This document shows, in pieces, positions 36,362 to 48,791 of a DNA stretch of 64,000 nucleotides (position 1 is the stretch's first letter; every line of letters begins with the position of its first letter). This stretch comes from Hymenoscyphus infarciens (lineage: Eukaryota > Ascomycota > Leotiomycetes > Helotiales > Helotiaceae). Below the pieces are notes generated by a model, which had not been told where the DNA came from, did no database searches, and was given only the letters and a program-made list of their open reading frames with translations. Position numbers and translations under genes: made by a program. The stretch spans positions 1 through 64,000 of the forward strand of contig LLCB01000056.1 in NCBI GenBank assembly GCA_001414345.1, given 5' to 3'.

Positions 36362-37099
36362 CAGAAACTAAACTGGGATAGACTCTTATATACCTTCGCA
36401 TCCTCATAGATCATACTCGGCCTACCCAAGGAGAATGATCCGCAAAAACCAAACACCAAATGTAGATCTTATTTTTCTTGCTTTGGGTGGGGTTCAGATA
36501 GAAATGACGATTCTTCATTCGGTAGCCAAAATGGTATATCAAACGAGTGTGGATATACTTTTCTGCAAGGTATAATTTTTGTATGATTTTTAACGTTGAA
36601 AATACTTCTGAATTCGGTAATTGGGAGGTTTAAGCTTTGAGACATTGTGGGGATTTTCCGGAAGGTACCTATACGATGTCTGAGCCGGGCCAGGGATTAG
36701 TTTTTTGCACACCGCCTACCTAGTGCACTTTACACCAAAATTTATATGGCACTTTTATACTGCCAGCCAGGCGGTGAGCAAAAAATTAATCCCTGGCCCT
36801 CCGTATAGCCAACTTCCAATTGCACAACACACGCCATGGAAAGAACCGTTTCGGTGTAAAATGTAAAGCGTAATCTTCAAAACTTGGGTACAGTAAAAAG
36901 AGCTATATTTCGAGTTGTGCTAACCACAGTTCCGCTTCTTATACGACCAGAAACAATTAGTAGAAAACGCAAAACAAACCAAACTTATCAAATAAAAGGG
37001 GTACGCATATTTGGGTCCCCGGTGGGAGGGATGAGTAGTCTAATCCCAATATAGCTAGCTTAGGCCCCTCGCTAAACAGCCGGCCAATTAGTAAAGTAG
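36362..37099. other. Intergenic DNA with one small foldback element
   Basis: This is the upstream flank of the secreted-protein gene. No coding sequence is seen. It contains the 113-bp inverted repeat element listed separately. AT-rich RIP-mutated DNA begins at roughly 37050-37100. Confidence 0.5.
36687..36799. mobile_element. 113-bp foldback element (mini-MITE)
   Basis: The left arm GGGCCAGGGATTAGTTTTTT continuing to GCACACCGCC is the inverted complement, with few changes, of the right arm GGCGGTGAGC followed by AAAAAATTAATCCCTGGCCC. About 30-bp arms enclose a loop of about 50 bp. No target duplication is obvious. The structure would form a strong hairpin and has no coding capacity. Confidence 0.75.
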
Positions 37100-40000
37100 T
37101 AAGCTCCGCTACCGTGCCTTCCCACCTTTCTATCGAACTTAGTCCTAATAAGTCTAGAGCTTCGGCGGTCGTAGGCCGAGCATCTATAGCACGTTAGTAT
37201 ACTAGAGCAGCTTCTACCTCGATAAAGCCTTAGAACTTTAAAAATTTATAGTTTAACTCTTTAAATAATACCTAGTATTCTAACTAATTAAGCTTATTAA
37301 TTTAGCTAAGAGTATAATATTTTACTATATAATAGTAATTATATAATAGTATTTATAAATAGTTTATAATAGTTAAAAAAGTTAAAAAGTATTTTATAGA
37401 AGATACTTAGAAGTATAGATTAATTAGATTATTACTCTAATACTATTTAAGCCTAGTACTAATTAGATATAGTATAGATATAAAGACGTTATTATATATA
37501 TTAAGAAGTTATATTACTTAGAATCTAAATAAATATATCTAATAAAAGTAATAAATATACTAAAAAAAACTCGAATTACTTTACTAATCTACTTAAGATA
37601 TTTAACTTATAACTCTTATATACTAATTATTCTTAAATAAAATATAAAATCTATTATAATAGCTATTAGTAACCTTTTTAGATATTCTAGAAAATCAACT
37701 TTTTAATATATTAATATCTAAATATAGTATAATTTAATATACTCTACTACTATTTTATATATTTAATTATACTTTAAAGTTAAAAGAAATATATATTAAA
37801 GCTATTTAGATATACTAAAAGTGTTTAAATTTAATAAAGTATAGTATTATTAGTATTTTAAAAGTAGTATTTCTCTCTTTTTTAGTAAAACGCTAAATAA
37901 GCTAAAATCTACTTATTCTAAAAATCGAAGCTTAAAATATCTTCTACTACTTTTATCTTTTTTTACTTCTTCTTCTTTTTTCTTAATTACTTTTAGTTAT
38001 TTTTATAAAAGCTAGTTTATAACTTTATATATTATAACGTTCTATTTATACTCTCTATTATAATGTACTAGAGTTATTAATATATTATAGAGTTATATAA
38101 TATAGTTTTTTAAAAAGAGAAAGAAACTTCTAGTTTTTAACTAAAATCAATAGTTAATACTAATATATAAATAGTAATTAACACTTTTATTCTCTAAATA
38201 ATTAAAAATACTTAGAATATTCTCTAAATTAATTAAAAAGTAACAATTCTATCTTTTAAATAATATCTCTTAAAAATATAAGTATTTTAGTTAGAAGAGA
38301 GAGATATTTAAGTTAGTTTATACTTTTTCTCTATTTATTAGTTTTCTTATACTAATATACTAAAAAGTAATAAATATAGTAAGTTAATCTACTTATATAC
38401 TTTTTACTTACGACTACGTAAACTAGCTAAATACTCTCGATTCTTTTACTTATAGCTTTTATTACTTAAATCGACGATTTAAGTATTATCTTAAGACTTA
38501 ATATTCTTCTTCTTTTATACTCTAATTACTTAATCTTAAGATACTAGCTTTAATTTACTAAAAAAATATATAGCGTAATATAGCAGAAATAGTAAATAAT
38601 AACTAACTTGAATAGCTCTCTTTTCTAACTAGAATACTCTTATTTTTAAGAGATATTATTTAAGAGATAGAATAGTTACTTTTTAATTAATTTAGAGAAT
38701 AAAAGTGTTAATTAATATAGAAAAAAAGTATAAACTAACTTAAATATCTCTCTTTTCTAACTAGAATACTTTTCTTTTTAAGAGATATTATTTAAAAGCT
38801 AGAATAGTTGCTTTTTAATTAAATTAGAGAATATTCTAGGTATTTACGATTATTTAGAGAATAAAAGTATTAATTATTAATATATAAAAGATATAAATTA
38901 CTTAAAAGTATAAAGTAGAAAGTATAAAGTAATATCTTTCTTATATCTCTATAATTACTCTCTACTTTATCTTTTACTATTTTATTAGTAATATCTCTTC
39001 TAGAGTTTTAAATTTAACTAACTTATTCTCTTCTACTAAAAGCTCTAATTTAGTCTTAGAATTTAATAAGTTTAAATCTAAAAATAAAGATAATAATTAA
39101 GCTAATCTTTTACTAGTAAATACTTTATAAATTACTAATAAAAGTAATAACGCTTTCTTACTCTTTTTTAGCTTTAGTTTCTTCTTTTTAATAAATAGTA
39201 ATTTCTTCTTATAGATTATTAGAAAGAATATATATATATATTATTTCTTTAGAGTTATAAATACTTTTAAGATTCGCTATTATTATACTACTTTTTATAT
39301 CTATCTTTTTAAAAATATAGATTACTATAAACTAAGTACTACTTATTAAGCTTCTAAACTTAGCTTTCTTATTATTAAACTTTTTTTTTAATATTTTCTA
39401 ATATATTTTATTATACTTAGTATATATATTTAAGAAATTAATAAGTTTTTAATACTAATTAGTAACTCTTTCTTAAGTTAAAAAGTTATTAAAATATTTA
39501 TAAAAGTAATTTTTTTATATAATTATATATAAATAGTTTAGTAAAAAGTAGTCTTTTTTTTTAATAAAAAAGATTATAACTCTTTTTTTAAGTTAATTCT
39601 TTTTATTTTTATCTTTTCTTCTAGTCTTATTTCTTAGCTTAGTAGTTTTCTTAGTATAGTTTTAACTAGAGAGTTATTATTATTATTATTATTATTATTA
39701 TAATCTTACTAGTATTTATTATTAGAAAAGAAAAGTAAGTTAATTAACTTCTTATTTCTATAAATACTTTTAAATTTTATAATAGATTCTTTATTATAAT
39801 AGTACGCTATTTTAAATTACTAGTCTTCGTAAAACTACTAAATCTCTAAGCTATTATTAATACCTCTAGGCTAAGATTACGAATAACTTATACTTATATA
39901 ACTAAAGATACTAAAGATATTAATATCTAATATTTATATATAGAAGAGATTAAGGTTTAGATATTATATATTTAGCTTTTTAGCTCTTATTATTTAGTAT

Positions 40001-41560
40001 TAGCTATATTAGATAGAGCTTAGTTATTATTATTATTAGAACTTATTAGTTTCTAATCTTCTATATATAGATATTTATATTTAGTATAGAAGAGAGATAG
40101 TTTTTCCTTTTCTTCTATACTAGAGCCTAGTATTTATATATATTACTCTATCTTAAACGTACTTCTATATATCTCTTTAATAGTAGTATATATTTCGTAC
40201 TATTATATTTACTAATTTAAGACTTTGAAAGCTTAGCTTAAAATATAATAGTATTTTAGTTATATCTATTATTAAAAAAAAATTACTAATAAGCTTTCTA
40301 TAAGTAAAACAAAAAGATATAGTAGTAATAGTATAGAGAAAAAGAATTATAAATCTATAAATATATAAAAGTAGTAGTAGAAGAATAATAGTAGATTCTA
40401 GAGTATATAATTTATAAGAGTAAAGATATTAAATTATATTATTTTAATAGCTATAACTTCTATAATAATTAAGTATATATAATTTTAATATAATCTAGTA
40501 GTTTTAATATATAATTCTTAACTTTAAAATATAATTAAGTATAAAAGAGAGTAGTAGAGTATATTAAATTATAATATATTTAGATACTAATATATTAAAA
40601 AGTTAATTTTCTAGAATATCTAAGAGAGTCGCTAATAGCTATTATAAAATCTACTTATTTATAAAGAATTCTTTAAGTATTTAATAAAAGATAAAACAGA
40701 TGATTTCTAAGCTAAGTAATATAAAAGACTATAAACGTTATATTATTTTTCTTTTAAAAAATATAGAAAATAAGAATAAGAAAAGAAGTTTATTAAAGAA
40801 GAAATAATAGAGAGATAATATGAAAAAACAATAGAGAGTAAGAGTTAGAATAAAAGAAAAATACGAATATAACCGTGATTTTCTATTTAATAGCTAGATC
40901 TTTAACTTTAATAATAGAAATATCTAGATTTATTTTATATAAAGTAATATATATTCAACTTAGAGTATAAAGTAAAATATCGAGATTAGTAGTAATATAT
41001 AGTATAATAGACTTAGCTATTATATAATAAGCTATAGACTCGGACTTCTAGCTAAGTTACTTAGTTAGAAGTTTATAAATAAGTAAGTCTCTTATTTAAG
41101 TTTCTTATACTATATTATATAGTTCACTACGTAATCTTTATATATAGATATAATTTATACTAATTTTAGTATATCTTAAGTATAATTTATAAAATTTAAG
41201 TCTAGTTTATAGTCTAATTCTTAGATTTAAGATATTAGAGTTTAGAATAATATATAAGAGTTCTATCGCGTCTAAATATACTCTCTACTATCTACTTACT
41301 AGCTCTAGATAATAATCTATACTAAATATAAGTAACTACTAGATTAAGTAGTTTTTAAGTATTTTTATAAAGTAGATTTCTATCTTCTATAAGAATTTAG
41401 AAGAGAACGAAGAAGTTAAGAAGCGTAAGAAATTCTAACACGCTAGTAAGCGAGGGCTTCCTATTAGGCCTTAGTATTCTTAGTTTAATAATACTACGTA
41501 TTAAAGTAAAAGGCGTTATTATGCGGTATTATAGTACTGAAGTCTAGCTTTACGTAAAGT
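37100..41560. mobile_element. AT-rich RIP-mutated block with nested inverted repeats
   Basis: CA/TG-depleted DNA throughout, all frames closed. The arm at about 37640-37785 is the inverted complement of about 40516-40665, shared words including TAATATACTCTACTACT and AACTTTTTAATATATTA. This brackets a structure of about 3 kb that resembles a DNA transposon with long terminal repeats. A second element (38170-38885) is nested inside and listed separately. A TTA microsatellite lies at about 39677-39702. No transposase motif could be read. Confidence 0.55.
38170..38885. mobile_element. Nested TIR element with about 165-bp inverted arms
   Basis: The left arm 38170-38335 and right arm about 38720-38885 are near-perfect inverted complements; shared words include TTTATTCTCTAAATAAT, TAATATCTCTTAAAAA and GATATTTAAGTTAGTTTATA. 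An extra partial direct copy of the right arm lies at about 38604-38715, so the right end is duplicated. There is no coding sequence, so this is MITE-like. Confidence 0.7.
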
Positions 41561-41857
41561 AAACAACTCTATTCAATAATGACCTCGACATAGCACCAAC
41601 CACCACGACGCAGCACAGAGTCGCCCCTTTCCCCTATGAGTAGTGTCGATTTCGACTCGCACTACCACGACGAGAAGGGAAGGCATGACTCTGACCACAT
41701 CCCCGGGGGTTAGTAATAGTGGGGGAAGAAGAATATCATGAGGGTTTCTCTTCATGGCGGGATTGCCATCTGAGTGCCGATGCCTCACTCGAAAACCCAC
41801 CCTCAGATCGTTTCTTCATTGTAGACATTAATCATACATCCATCATTCATATCCCCA
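41561..41857. other. 3' flank of the thioredoxin-PITH gene
   Basis: Composition is normal from about 41575. Only the likely 3' untranslated region of the minus-strand gene is expected here; no gene seen. Confidence 0.5.
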
Positions 41858-42763
41858 TCATGCCTTCACACCAATAATATCCATCGTCCCTATCTTCGTG
41901 ACCTTCGTTTCCTCCCCACTCAGATTCGCATCGATTCTAATAGTCAAACTCTTGCAACCCGTAAACTTGCTAGCCTTCAATTTCAGATCTGCCACCCCAT
42001 TCACGTATTCATCACTATAAACATTAAAGGCCTGTGTATTTTCTGCTTTCGCCAAAGATTCCATATTCAAATCATTTGTCTCGACTCCTTCAGGATCTTT
42101 CGTAAATTTGATTGGGACATTCGTACCGATTTGGATTCGTGATGGCGCATTAGGTTGCGAGTTCTTGTCGATGCTAATCTTGAGTTGTGAAGGAGTAACA
42201 GCTTGCGAAAACGGTACATGAATAAGGACCTTTGCACCAGGTGCTGAAGCGACCGCATACCCCGCCGGCGGAGGCGAAGCAATATTTCGAATCGAAGAGA
42301 GATTCGATGCATTTACCAACCGTCCAGCATTCGTATCTATCAGACTCCTCAAACTCCCCGGTCCAGTATCCGCGCCTTTCGACGAGCCAGTCTCTTTCGC
42401 GCCGCTTCCACTAGCTGTCCCCGACGGCGGTCCTTCCTTTATCGCAGCCGCGGTATAATATCCTATCTTCGTGCCTAGTTGTTGGACATCTGCGCCCTTG
42501 ACTTCGTCTACTTTGCTGCCATTTTTGAAGAATTGGAAGGTGGGCATGGCGCTTATGCCGCATTGTTGGGCGACATCTTTGGCTTTATCGACGTCGCATT
42601 GCGCGAAGACGATGTAGGTTGTGGAAGCGTGGGAGGTTGCGAGGCGGGAGAAGACGGGGGAGATTTGTTTGCATGGTCCGCACCAGGTTGCGTAGAAGTC
42701 GACGATGAGGAGAGGGGACTTTTTGAGGGTGTTGAATTGGGAGAGGGATTTGATTTCTTGCAT
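41858..42763 (-). CDS. txl1: Thioredoxin-like protein with C-terminal PITH domain
   Basis: This is an intronless gene of 301 residues. Residues 1-105 are a thioredoxin fold with the redox motif WCGPC (Cys28 and Cys31), VDFYATW before it and the cis-Pro loop SAMPTFQFFKNG after it. A Gly/Ser/Thr-rich linker (about 110-135) leads to a PITH (DUF1000) domain, about 135-300, with SLRSLID, NASNLSS, VLIHVPFSQAVTPSQLKI, QAFNVYSDEYVNGV and CKSLTIRID. This is the full architecture of the TXNL1/Txl1 family. By family knowledge these are cytosolic and nuclear thioredoxins that bind the 26S proteasome through PITH. ATG in context CAAAATG starts directly before the thioredoxin fold. Length is usual for the family (about 290-330). 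Confidence 0.95.
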   Translation of the reverse strand: MQEIKSLSQFNTLKKSPLLIVDFYATWCGPCKQISPVFSRLATSHASTTYIVFAQCDVDKAKDVAQQCGISAMPTFQFFKNGSKVDEVKGADVQQLGTKIGYYTAAAIKEGPPSGTASGSGAKETGSSKGADTGPGSLRSLIDTNAGRLVNASNLSSIRNIASPPPAGYAVASAPGAKVLIHVPFSQAVTPSQLKISIDKNSQPNAPSRIQIGTNVPIKFTKDPEGVETNDLNMESLAKAENTQAFNVYSDEYVNGVADLKLKASKFTGCKSLTIRIDANLSGEETKVTKIGTMDIIGVKA

Positions 42764-43379
42764 TTTGTTTTGGCGAGGGGTTGTAGTGGTGTTGTTGCGA
42801 GTTGCGAGTTGAAGCTCTACAGAGCCTGGAGAGGGGTTGCGCGGGGTCGTGGGTTTGTCAGCGGACTGCTGGAAGCTTCCAAAATTTTAACTGACGATAG
42901 CTTCACATCATGTTTCTCGAGTCTGCATTCAGGGACATCTGAATGATTCAAGGGTAGGTCACGGTGAAAGGTTACAGAAGGGTGGGTGCAATGCCGCGAG
43001 GGTAAGCTAACAAAATGCCAGTAAGCTAGTAATTGCGAGTAATCCAGCAAGTTGTGAGTAAGCCACACAAAGAGTTAGACAAGAAGAGGGTGCGAATATC
43101 AACCTCGTGTTCCGGGTAACTTTTCGTCTTTCCGTTTATTCGCACGTCGCGAGAGCTTCAAGTTCACATGCTGTTCTCAAGTCTATTTTGATTGTGTTTA
43201 TTAACCTGAAATCCGTTCCTCGACACCTAGAGATCCATCGACACCTGGTCCAAGTTGAAATTCTCTTTACTCAGTTAGTTTCCCTTCGTGGAAGCCACGT
43301 TTCAATCTACAACAGCCTTGAAAAACATCCCACAGGCATTTTCTACTGACACGAGCTTTCTCTGGCATTCAATCATCGC
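42764..43379. other. Upstream flank of the thioredoxin-PITH gene
   Basis: Probably the promoter and 5' leader of the minus-strand gene. It contains one copy of a dispersed repeat module (43014-43098). No coding sequence recognised. Confidence 0.5.
43014..43098. repeat. Dispersed GTAAGC repeat module, copy 1
   Basis: A stretch containing ATGCCAGTAAGCTAGTAA and TTGCGAGTAA is followed at 43071-43098 by 28 bases identical to 50281-50308 (start AGAGTTAGACAAGAAG). The same two parts in the same order occur at about 50212-50308, so this is a dispersed repeat and not chance similarity. Confidence 0.8.
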
Positions 43380-43800
43380 ATGCATTCGGGCGTCTCTCAC
43401 ATCGCCTCCACAGCTGTCTCTGGTTGGAATCAGGCTGAAAGGCCCAATTTGAAGGTCCTTCGTACCTTTTTCCATTCCTGTTTAATACTAGGCTCCGTCG
43501 TGGCAAACCACGTGTATTTCTTCTTCGTCTTCTGCTTGTGGATACTCATTTTCATATCGGCTTTCCGGCTTTTTCTCCTTCTTTGGGAATTTTCTAAACA
43601 ATTCGTGGATGGTCGCCACCAGGCCCACCACTATGTCATCCTTTACCGTTTGTCGGGCTTGGAATCAGGCGTTCGGAGTCGTTGTAACTGATCCATGCAT
43701 GGAATGGTCTCTCCGAAGCGTTCTCCGTGCTTGTCGATTAGTATTGCTGGGCCTTTACATTTGGGAATTTCGGGACCTTTGTGGTTCCTTTGCAGGGCTT
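43380..43800 (-). pseudogene. Decayed partial paralogue of the gene at 44044-45841
   Basis: Minus-strand translation in two frames gives GPAILIDKHG, GLVATIHELFRKFPKK, SRYENEYPQA and then IGPFSLIPTRDSCGGDVRDA. These match, in order, GPAMLLDKDG, VQAFLELHEEFPRKF, NRYTYHDQEA and IGPYNLIPTEDSCGGEQDAG of the neighbouring intact gene. Stops and frame changes interrupt it and both ends are missing. It is therefore a tandem duplicate reduced to a relic about 250 bp downstream of its parent's 3' end. Confidence 0.85.
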
Positions 43801-44043
43801 TATTCTTTTCTTGAGATCGAATTCTTCATTAAGCTACTTACTTTAGTATTTAAGTATATAGTTATTAAATAATATATAGAGAAGCTACTATAAGTTCTAG
43901 CAGATAGTAGTATTAAGCACTTTTTTAGTGTTTCTTGAAAATTACAAGCAGGACGTGTATATCGCTGTATCGTCGCCTATATCGTACTATCCGTGTCTTC
44001 CAGCTTTTCGTCCAGGGGCTCCTTGGTTTTGGCGAGGTAGAAT
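43801..44043. other. Short spacer between relic and intact gene
   Basis: Partly AT-rich (43830-43900). Probably 3' flank of the minus-strand gene; nothing else recognised. Confidence 0.4.
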
Positions 44044-45841
44044 CTAAACCTTGTCTTCCTTTGCTCTGATCATAGTAAGATAAGGCTCGTAAATGTTTTC
44101 ATATCCCCTTTGCTCTTCCTTCTTCCGCCAGATTTTCCCTCCTCTCATGTAACTCTTCTCCTCCATTTTTCCTAATTCGTAGAATAGTGATGCTGGCTTT
44201 TTGCGGAGATCCTCAAGCCTCCCAGTGGTCCACCCCTCTTCTTCGGCAGCTAGCTTCTTTCCCGCTTCTGCAAGGTCCGCTCTTTTTCTTTTGCGTCCTT
44301 TCTCCAGTTTGTTAGGGGCGTCCGGGACGTCTTTGAGCTTGTGATAGTCCGCCGAGGACCTATCATTTTCATCAAAAAATGGAGTATTCTTGTACTCTTT
44401 GATGAGTTCGCGTTCCTCGGCTTCTCTTGCCTCTTGGCTTTCCTGCTTTTTCCTCTTCTTTTCATCGATTGCAGATTTCTTGGCCATGTCCTCTTCGTAG
44501 CGTACATTTTGTTGGCTTTTCGTGTTACTCTTCGAAGTAAAGAGGTTGCAAAACCGGTTTCCAAGGAAGGGTGTTATGCCATGCGGAACAATTTTGGACA
44601 AGACCCCAACTAGATCGCCACGTTGTAATTGGAATCGAGGTATGATTGCATCACAAAGGTGCAAACACTCGTCGGAGCCAACATATGCACCACAAGGTAC
44701 TGTTTGTGCCCAGTTCCCCTCGGCATCATATTCATCAATGTGGAATTCCACAGCCTGGTTTTCAAGTACAACATGCAATGTGCTGTTTTGGTAAAAACTT
44801 CGTGGTCGTAACATTCCGTATGCGCTCTCCAAGACTTCGCGATGGGCTCGGTGTTCCTTGAATGCGGTCTGGTCTGCACCCCACAAAGCCATGCCACAAA
44901 CAGTTTCTGCCTGCAGAACCTTTCGTTGAAACCTATTCGCCGCATACATTCGTTCCTCCCTGCCCGCATCCTGTTCACCCCCACAGCTGTCTTCGGTTGG
45001 GATCAGGTTGTAAGGCCCAATTTGATGAGGGTCGTGTAGAGTGCTCGCCATTCCTGTTTGGGGCCAACACCCAAAATGGAAAGTCTTCCAAGGGGATTCT
45101 GGATGATTCTTATAATAATTGGCTTCTTGGTCGTGATATGTATATCGATTGTCCCCGGTGTCCTTGAATTTTCTTGGGAACTCTTCGTGCAATTCAAGAA
45201 AGGCCTGAACCAACTTTTCATCCCATGCGAGTTCATCCAGTTCAAAATCAGGCAGTCCGAGTTCTGCTATTTGACTTCCAGCAGGTAATCTATACATAAA
45301 TAGTATACCATCCTTGTCCAGTAGCATTGCCGGGCCGACTAGATTATTGACTTTGGGTACCATTGCGAGTTTCTCAACTGGGTGTCTCTTGTCGTTAACG
45401 CTGTATTCCTCGACGATGTATTTGGGAATCAGACTAAAAAGAAATTCGAAAAAACGACCAATCCCTGCGATGCGCTTTTTCTCTCCCGGATATAGGTCGG
45501 GGTCAATTTCAAAAGTGCTAGTGCGACCTACCAGGGATAGAGGTCAGTAGAGATCAAGGAATTGGATCTGGGTAAACACTACCAGCCGCCTTTTCCATCG
45601 CAACCCAGTGAGTCCAAGCTCGCAAGTACATGGGCCAGTATTTTCGGATTTCTTCTCTGACAATTCTGTCCGATTCCACTTTTGCCTGCTGGCGTTCTTC
45701 TTCTGTCGGCGCACTGAATTTTGCTGGCTTTAGGGGTACCATCTCGGCATTTTTGTCCACCTTGAATATAAATGTTGGCCCGGGACTATTTACATCCAGC
45801 TCCCAATCAGCACCATTGGGCTTGAATGCGACCGATGACAT
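44044..45841 (-). CDS. Unrecognised 580-residue protein, two exons
   Basis: Exons 45841-45583 and 45527-44044 (minus strand) join to 1743 nt, 580 residues. The 55-bp intron has donor GTAGTG, branch-like TACTGAC and acceptor GGTAG. A 5' untranslated intron (about 45970-45851, GTAAGT...ATAG) is plausible. The product starts MSSVAFKPNGADWELDV. The centre contains VGPAMLLDKDGILF, a Cys/Trp-containing HFGCWPQTG segment, IGPYNLIPTEDSCGGEQDAGREE and ITPFLGNRFCNLF. The last 150 residues are highly charged with KKRKKQESQEAREAEEREL, a predicted coiled coil with nuclear-localisation-like basic clusters. I recognise no enzyme or binding family. A decayed duplicate follows at 43380-43800, so the family has been duplicated locally. 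Confidence 0.75.
45528..45582 (-). other. Intron of the 580-residue protein gene
   Basis: 55 bp, donor GTAGTG, branch candidate TACTGAC, acceptor GGTAG. Without splicing, exon 1 runs into TGA at 45554 and exon 2 lacks a start. With it, one continuous frame is obtained. Confidence 0.8.
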
Positions 45842-48693
45842 CGTGGTATCCTATAGAATAATTCTATCAGCCCATTGGACGGTATTGAAGAGATTTTTTT
45901 AGAAGGCGCCGAGGATTATGGAGTGGTTGTTCTAAGCGTTGAACTGAGTAGAGAGTCAAGGCATACTTACACGTTCTGTTGTTTTTGTGGTACCTTTTTC
46001 TTCTGTCTCAGAGGACGTTGTAAGTGGTGTTGATCTGTTGAGGTTAGCCATTGCTCAAGAGAATTGTAACGGTTCCAAATGCACAAAGTGTTGGAGACTC
46101 CAAGTAAGAGGCTTATTCGAGAGAACTACTCGATTGAGTTGCTTATCTCGAACCGTCGAATATCTCTTATAGCAAAGTCAAGAAGCTATCTTCTATTGAT
46201 GGTAAGAACCATGCCAGACTTCATCAAGAGGTTATTCGGACGAGAAACTCACTTGAGTTAATCGTGTCGAAGTATCGAGGAGCTCCCACACTAGAGCTAA
46301 AATGAGCATCCTCGCTAGAAGAAGCGTCAACAACTCATGTACGCGACTGAGCTCCAAAATCGACTCATTGAGTTGCCAACGTCAAGCCCCCAAGGACTCT
46401 CACCTAGCAGTCAAGCTGGAATAGTTCATAAATTGGAGCGATATGTGCAAGACCCCAAAGAGAGTGACCTAGAGGTTTGCAACTCAATTTGCATTCCCAA
46501 CCTCGAGTTGCCGATGAGCTCGGGTATCAAGTTGTCAACTCAAGTTCGAGAAGACATCTCGATTGCTCTGCCAACACTGAAGTCTCCAAGTGCTCTTGCT
46601 CTCCTCTCCCACTCATGCTGTGGATTTAGGTGTGGATGGGGGAGGGGGTGGTGGTAAGTGCTCACCTCTTCATAGAAGAACCTCAAAGGTCAAGGCAGAG
46701 ATGTATGAAATCTTTGCTTTGGTATCTGCTGTTGTGTTTATCAGTGTATATGGATGTGTTTTGTTGCACAGTCGTTAGGTGTCTGTCATTGTTGTGTGTC
46801 TGTAAAGTGTTTGCAGAGAGAAATTATTTATAGAAAATGGAACGGAAACCACTTCCGATTGTGCCGAAATGTGGCGGAAATAGGGTAATTTGATAGGGTC
46901 ATTAATTTCCATGAGTCTTTTGTTGTTACAGCATAGCGGCGGTGAATCGGTGATGGGCTTTGGGAAAAGCTATGAAGCTCCGGCAAGACTTTCCTTGAGA
47001 AGCATTTTGATATTGGGCACTTCACGAAGCAGCGGAAAGTCAATTAAGAACAGTGGTGATATATAAGAGTTTGGGATTCGCATATTTTGGTTGATGATCA
47101 GAATCTTGGTTTAAGGAAAGAGAGATTTATATATCTGGGTAAGGGGACTAGTTGTGGTTTGCTACAATTGAAGCATGCGCAATTATGATTGGATTGCTAT
47201 TGTCAGCTATGGAATGGCAGATGATGTGAAAGTCGCATGGGAGTATGGCAGAAAGCTGCACTCCGCTCTGAATATTAAAAAACAATTGGGAAGCAAATAT
47301 GTGACTTTCTGCCATCGAGGCATTTGCATTTATGTTTGAATTATGTTTGCTAAATGAAGGGTGACAGATGAATTGAAATCTGTGTTATAAAGTAAGAAGT
47401 GGCCAAGAACACTCTGGTCGCAAATATTTGGCATGTCAATGATTTTTGGCTTGTGTTGTTTGTCGAGTGGCAGAGAAACAAAGACAACTGACTGAAGTGT
47501 TTCTGTCAAACGGGGAATCCTTTTGAAATAGGAAAATAGGAACCTCATGCTATGAAGTTAAGTGTTTTCTGGCTCAAGTGATCAAAGTCTAAAATTTAAA
47601 CGTGCAGTATGTGTGTTATTTAACTGTTCACAAGACCAGCTTCTGGTCTATTGAAAATTCATTTTTGGCGTGTAAAACTCAACCAAATTCAATTGTTTAA
47701 GAAGCATGTAAAGGAAAGAGAGATCAGGGTGAAAGAAGACCGAGTGAAAAGGGGGGAAATCGCCAAAAAGAAAGCTATCACGTGGTCTAAGCAAAGGACC
47801 ACAAACCTGGAAAGAATCAATGTTGGGTATGCCTATCTTATGCAGGGCATTTGTTGAATGTTATTGAACATAAATAGAACTGACTCCAAGCTTGTGAGTT
47901 TTACCTCTCCACTTTATCATCGCATTTATTTTGCAACAGTTTGGGGTTGAGATCCAATCATTGCAATAGTAGAGTAGGAAATGCTTCCTAGTCAAATCAA
48001 TTTTCAGCACACAAAGAAATTTATTTCCAGCTATTTATGTTCAATAAACGCCCCGTACCAATCGGCCCCTTACAACTCAGTCAAGAGTCCCAGTCATCCT
48101 TTCTCCACCACCACCCTAGCCCTTCATCCAACCCAACCTGCTACTTGCAACTATCTACAGCTATCATTATTCCCATTGCCATTATCTTAACAGCCAGTAC
48201 CGGTGTGTTTTTAAATACTGTTGATCTCTTTAGCGGTGAGAGGAGTTATTATTTTTCAACTAACCGTCATATTTTGTGTCCTAACTACTCACAGAACGAC
48301 AAAGAAACTCACATGTTGTTGATTGATTTGAAGACGAGATGAATGCTTTGCAGCTGACCGTCATAGTCTGTCAGACTTTACGAGTAACACCCAGTTCCGA
48401 CCCTTGCTTCTGCAATGTGAGATACCACTCGAATGTGGCGTAGGATAGAGATGGGGTATTTAAAATGTCCAGATATCACTAAGGTTTTATACCCAAGCTG
48501 CTGACCACCTACGCCGAGGTGACGGTAAGAAATAACAAGGGTAGAAGCTAAAGTTATTCGTGACTTTGTAGATGCTTAAAAATATTGAGTCTCGAGTCCC
48601 GAGAATGGTATATTTTCCGATACAGGTAGACCTAATTGGGGTTACGTTAAATATCAACGAGCTCCTGGGTTTTTGTAGAAAACTCTTATCTTT

Positions 48694-48711
48694 CTCTGAC
48701 TAAAGTCAGAG
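48694..48711. other. Perfect 8-bp hairpin
   Basis: CTCTGACT-AA-AGTCAGAG; perfect arms with a 2-base loop. No adjacent gene gives it a role. Confidence 0.5.
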
Positions 48712-48768
48712 ATTTCCATTGTCCCCACTCTGCCCTGAGAAACAGCGCGTTGGGTAAGTGACCGCGAA

Positions 48769-48791
48769 GTTTCATTCTCATAGAATGAAAC
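48769..48791. other. Perfect inverted repeat, about 10-bp arms
   Basis: The left arm GTTTCATTCT is mirrored by AGAATGAAAC with a three-base centre. Short palindrome of unknown role. Confidence 0.5.

Noticed and set aside
42479..42946. 155-codon plus-strand open frame
   Set aside because: It is the antisense shadow of the thioredoxin-PITH gene and its leader.
47651..47857. Lys/Arg-rich 68-codon plus-strand frame
   Set aside because: Isolated, low-complexity composition and no neighbouring exon; chance ORF is more likely.
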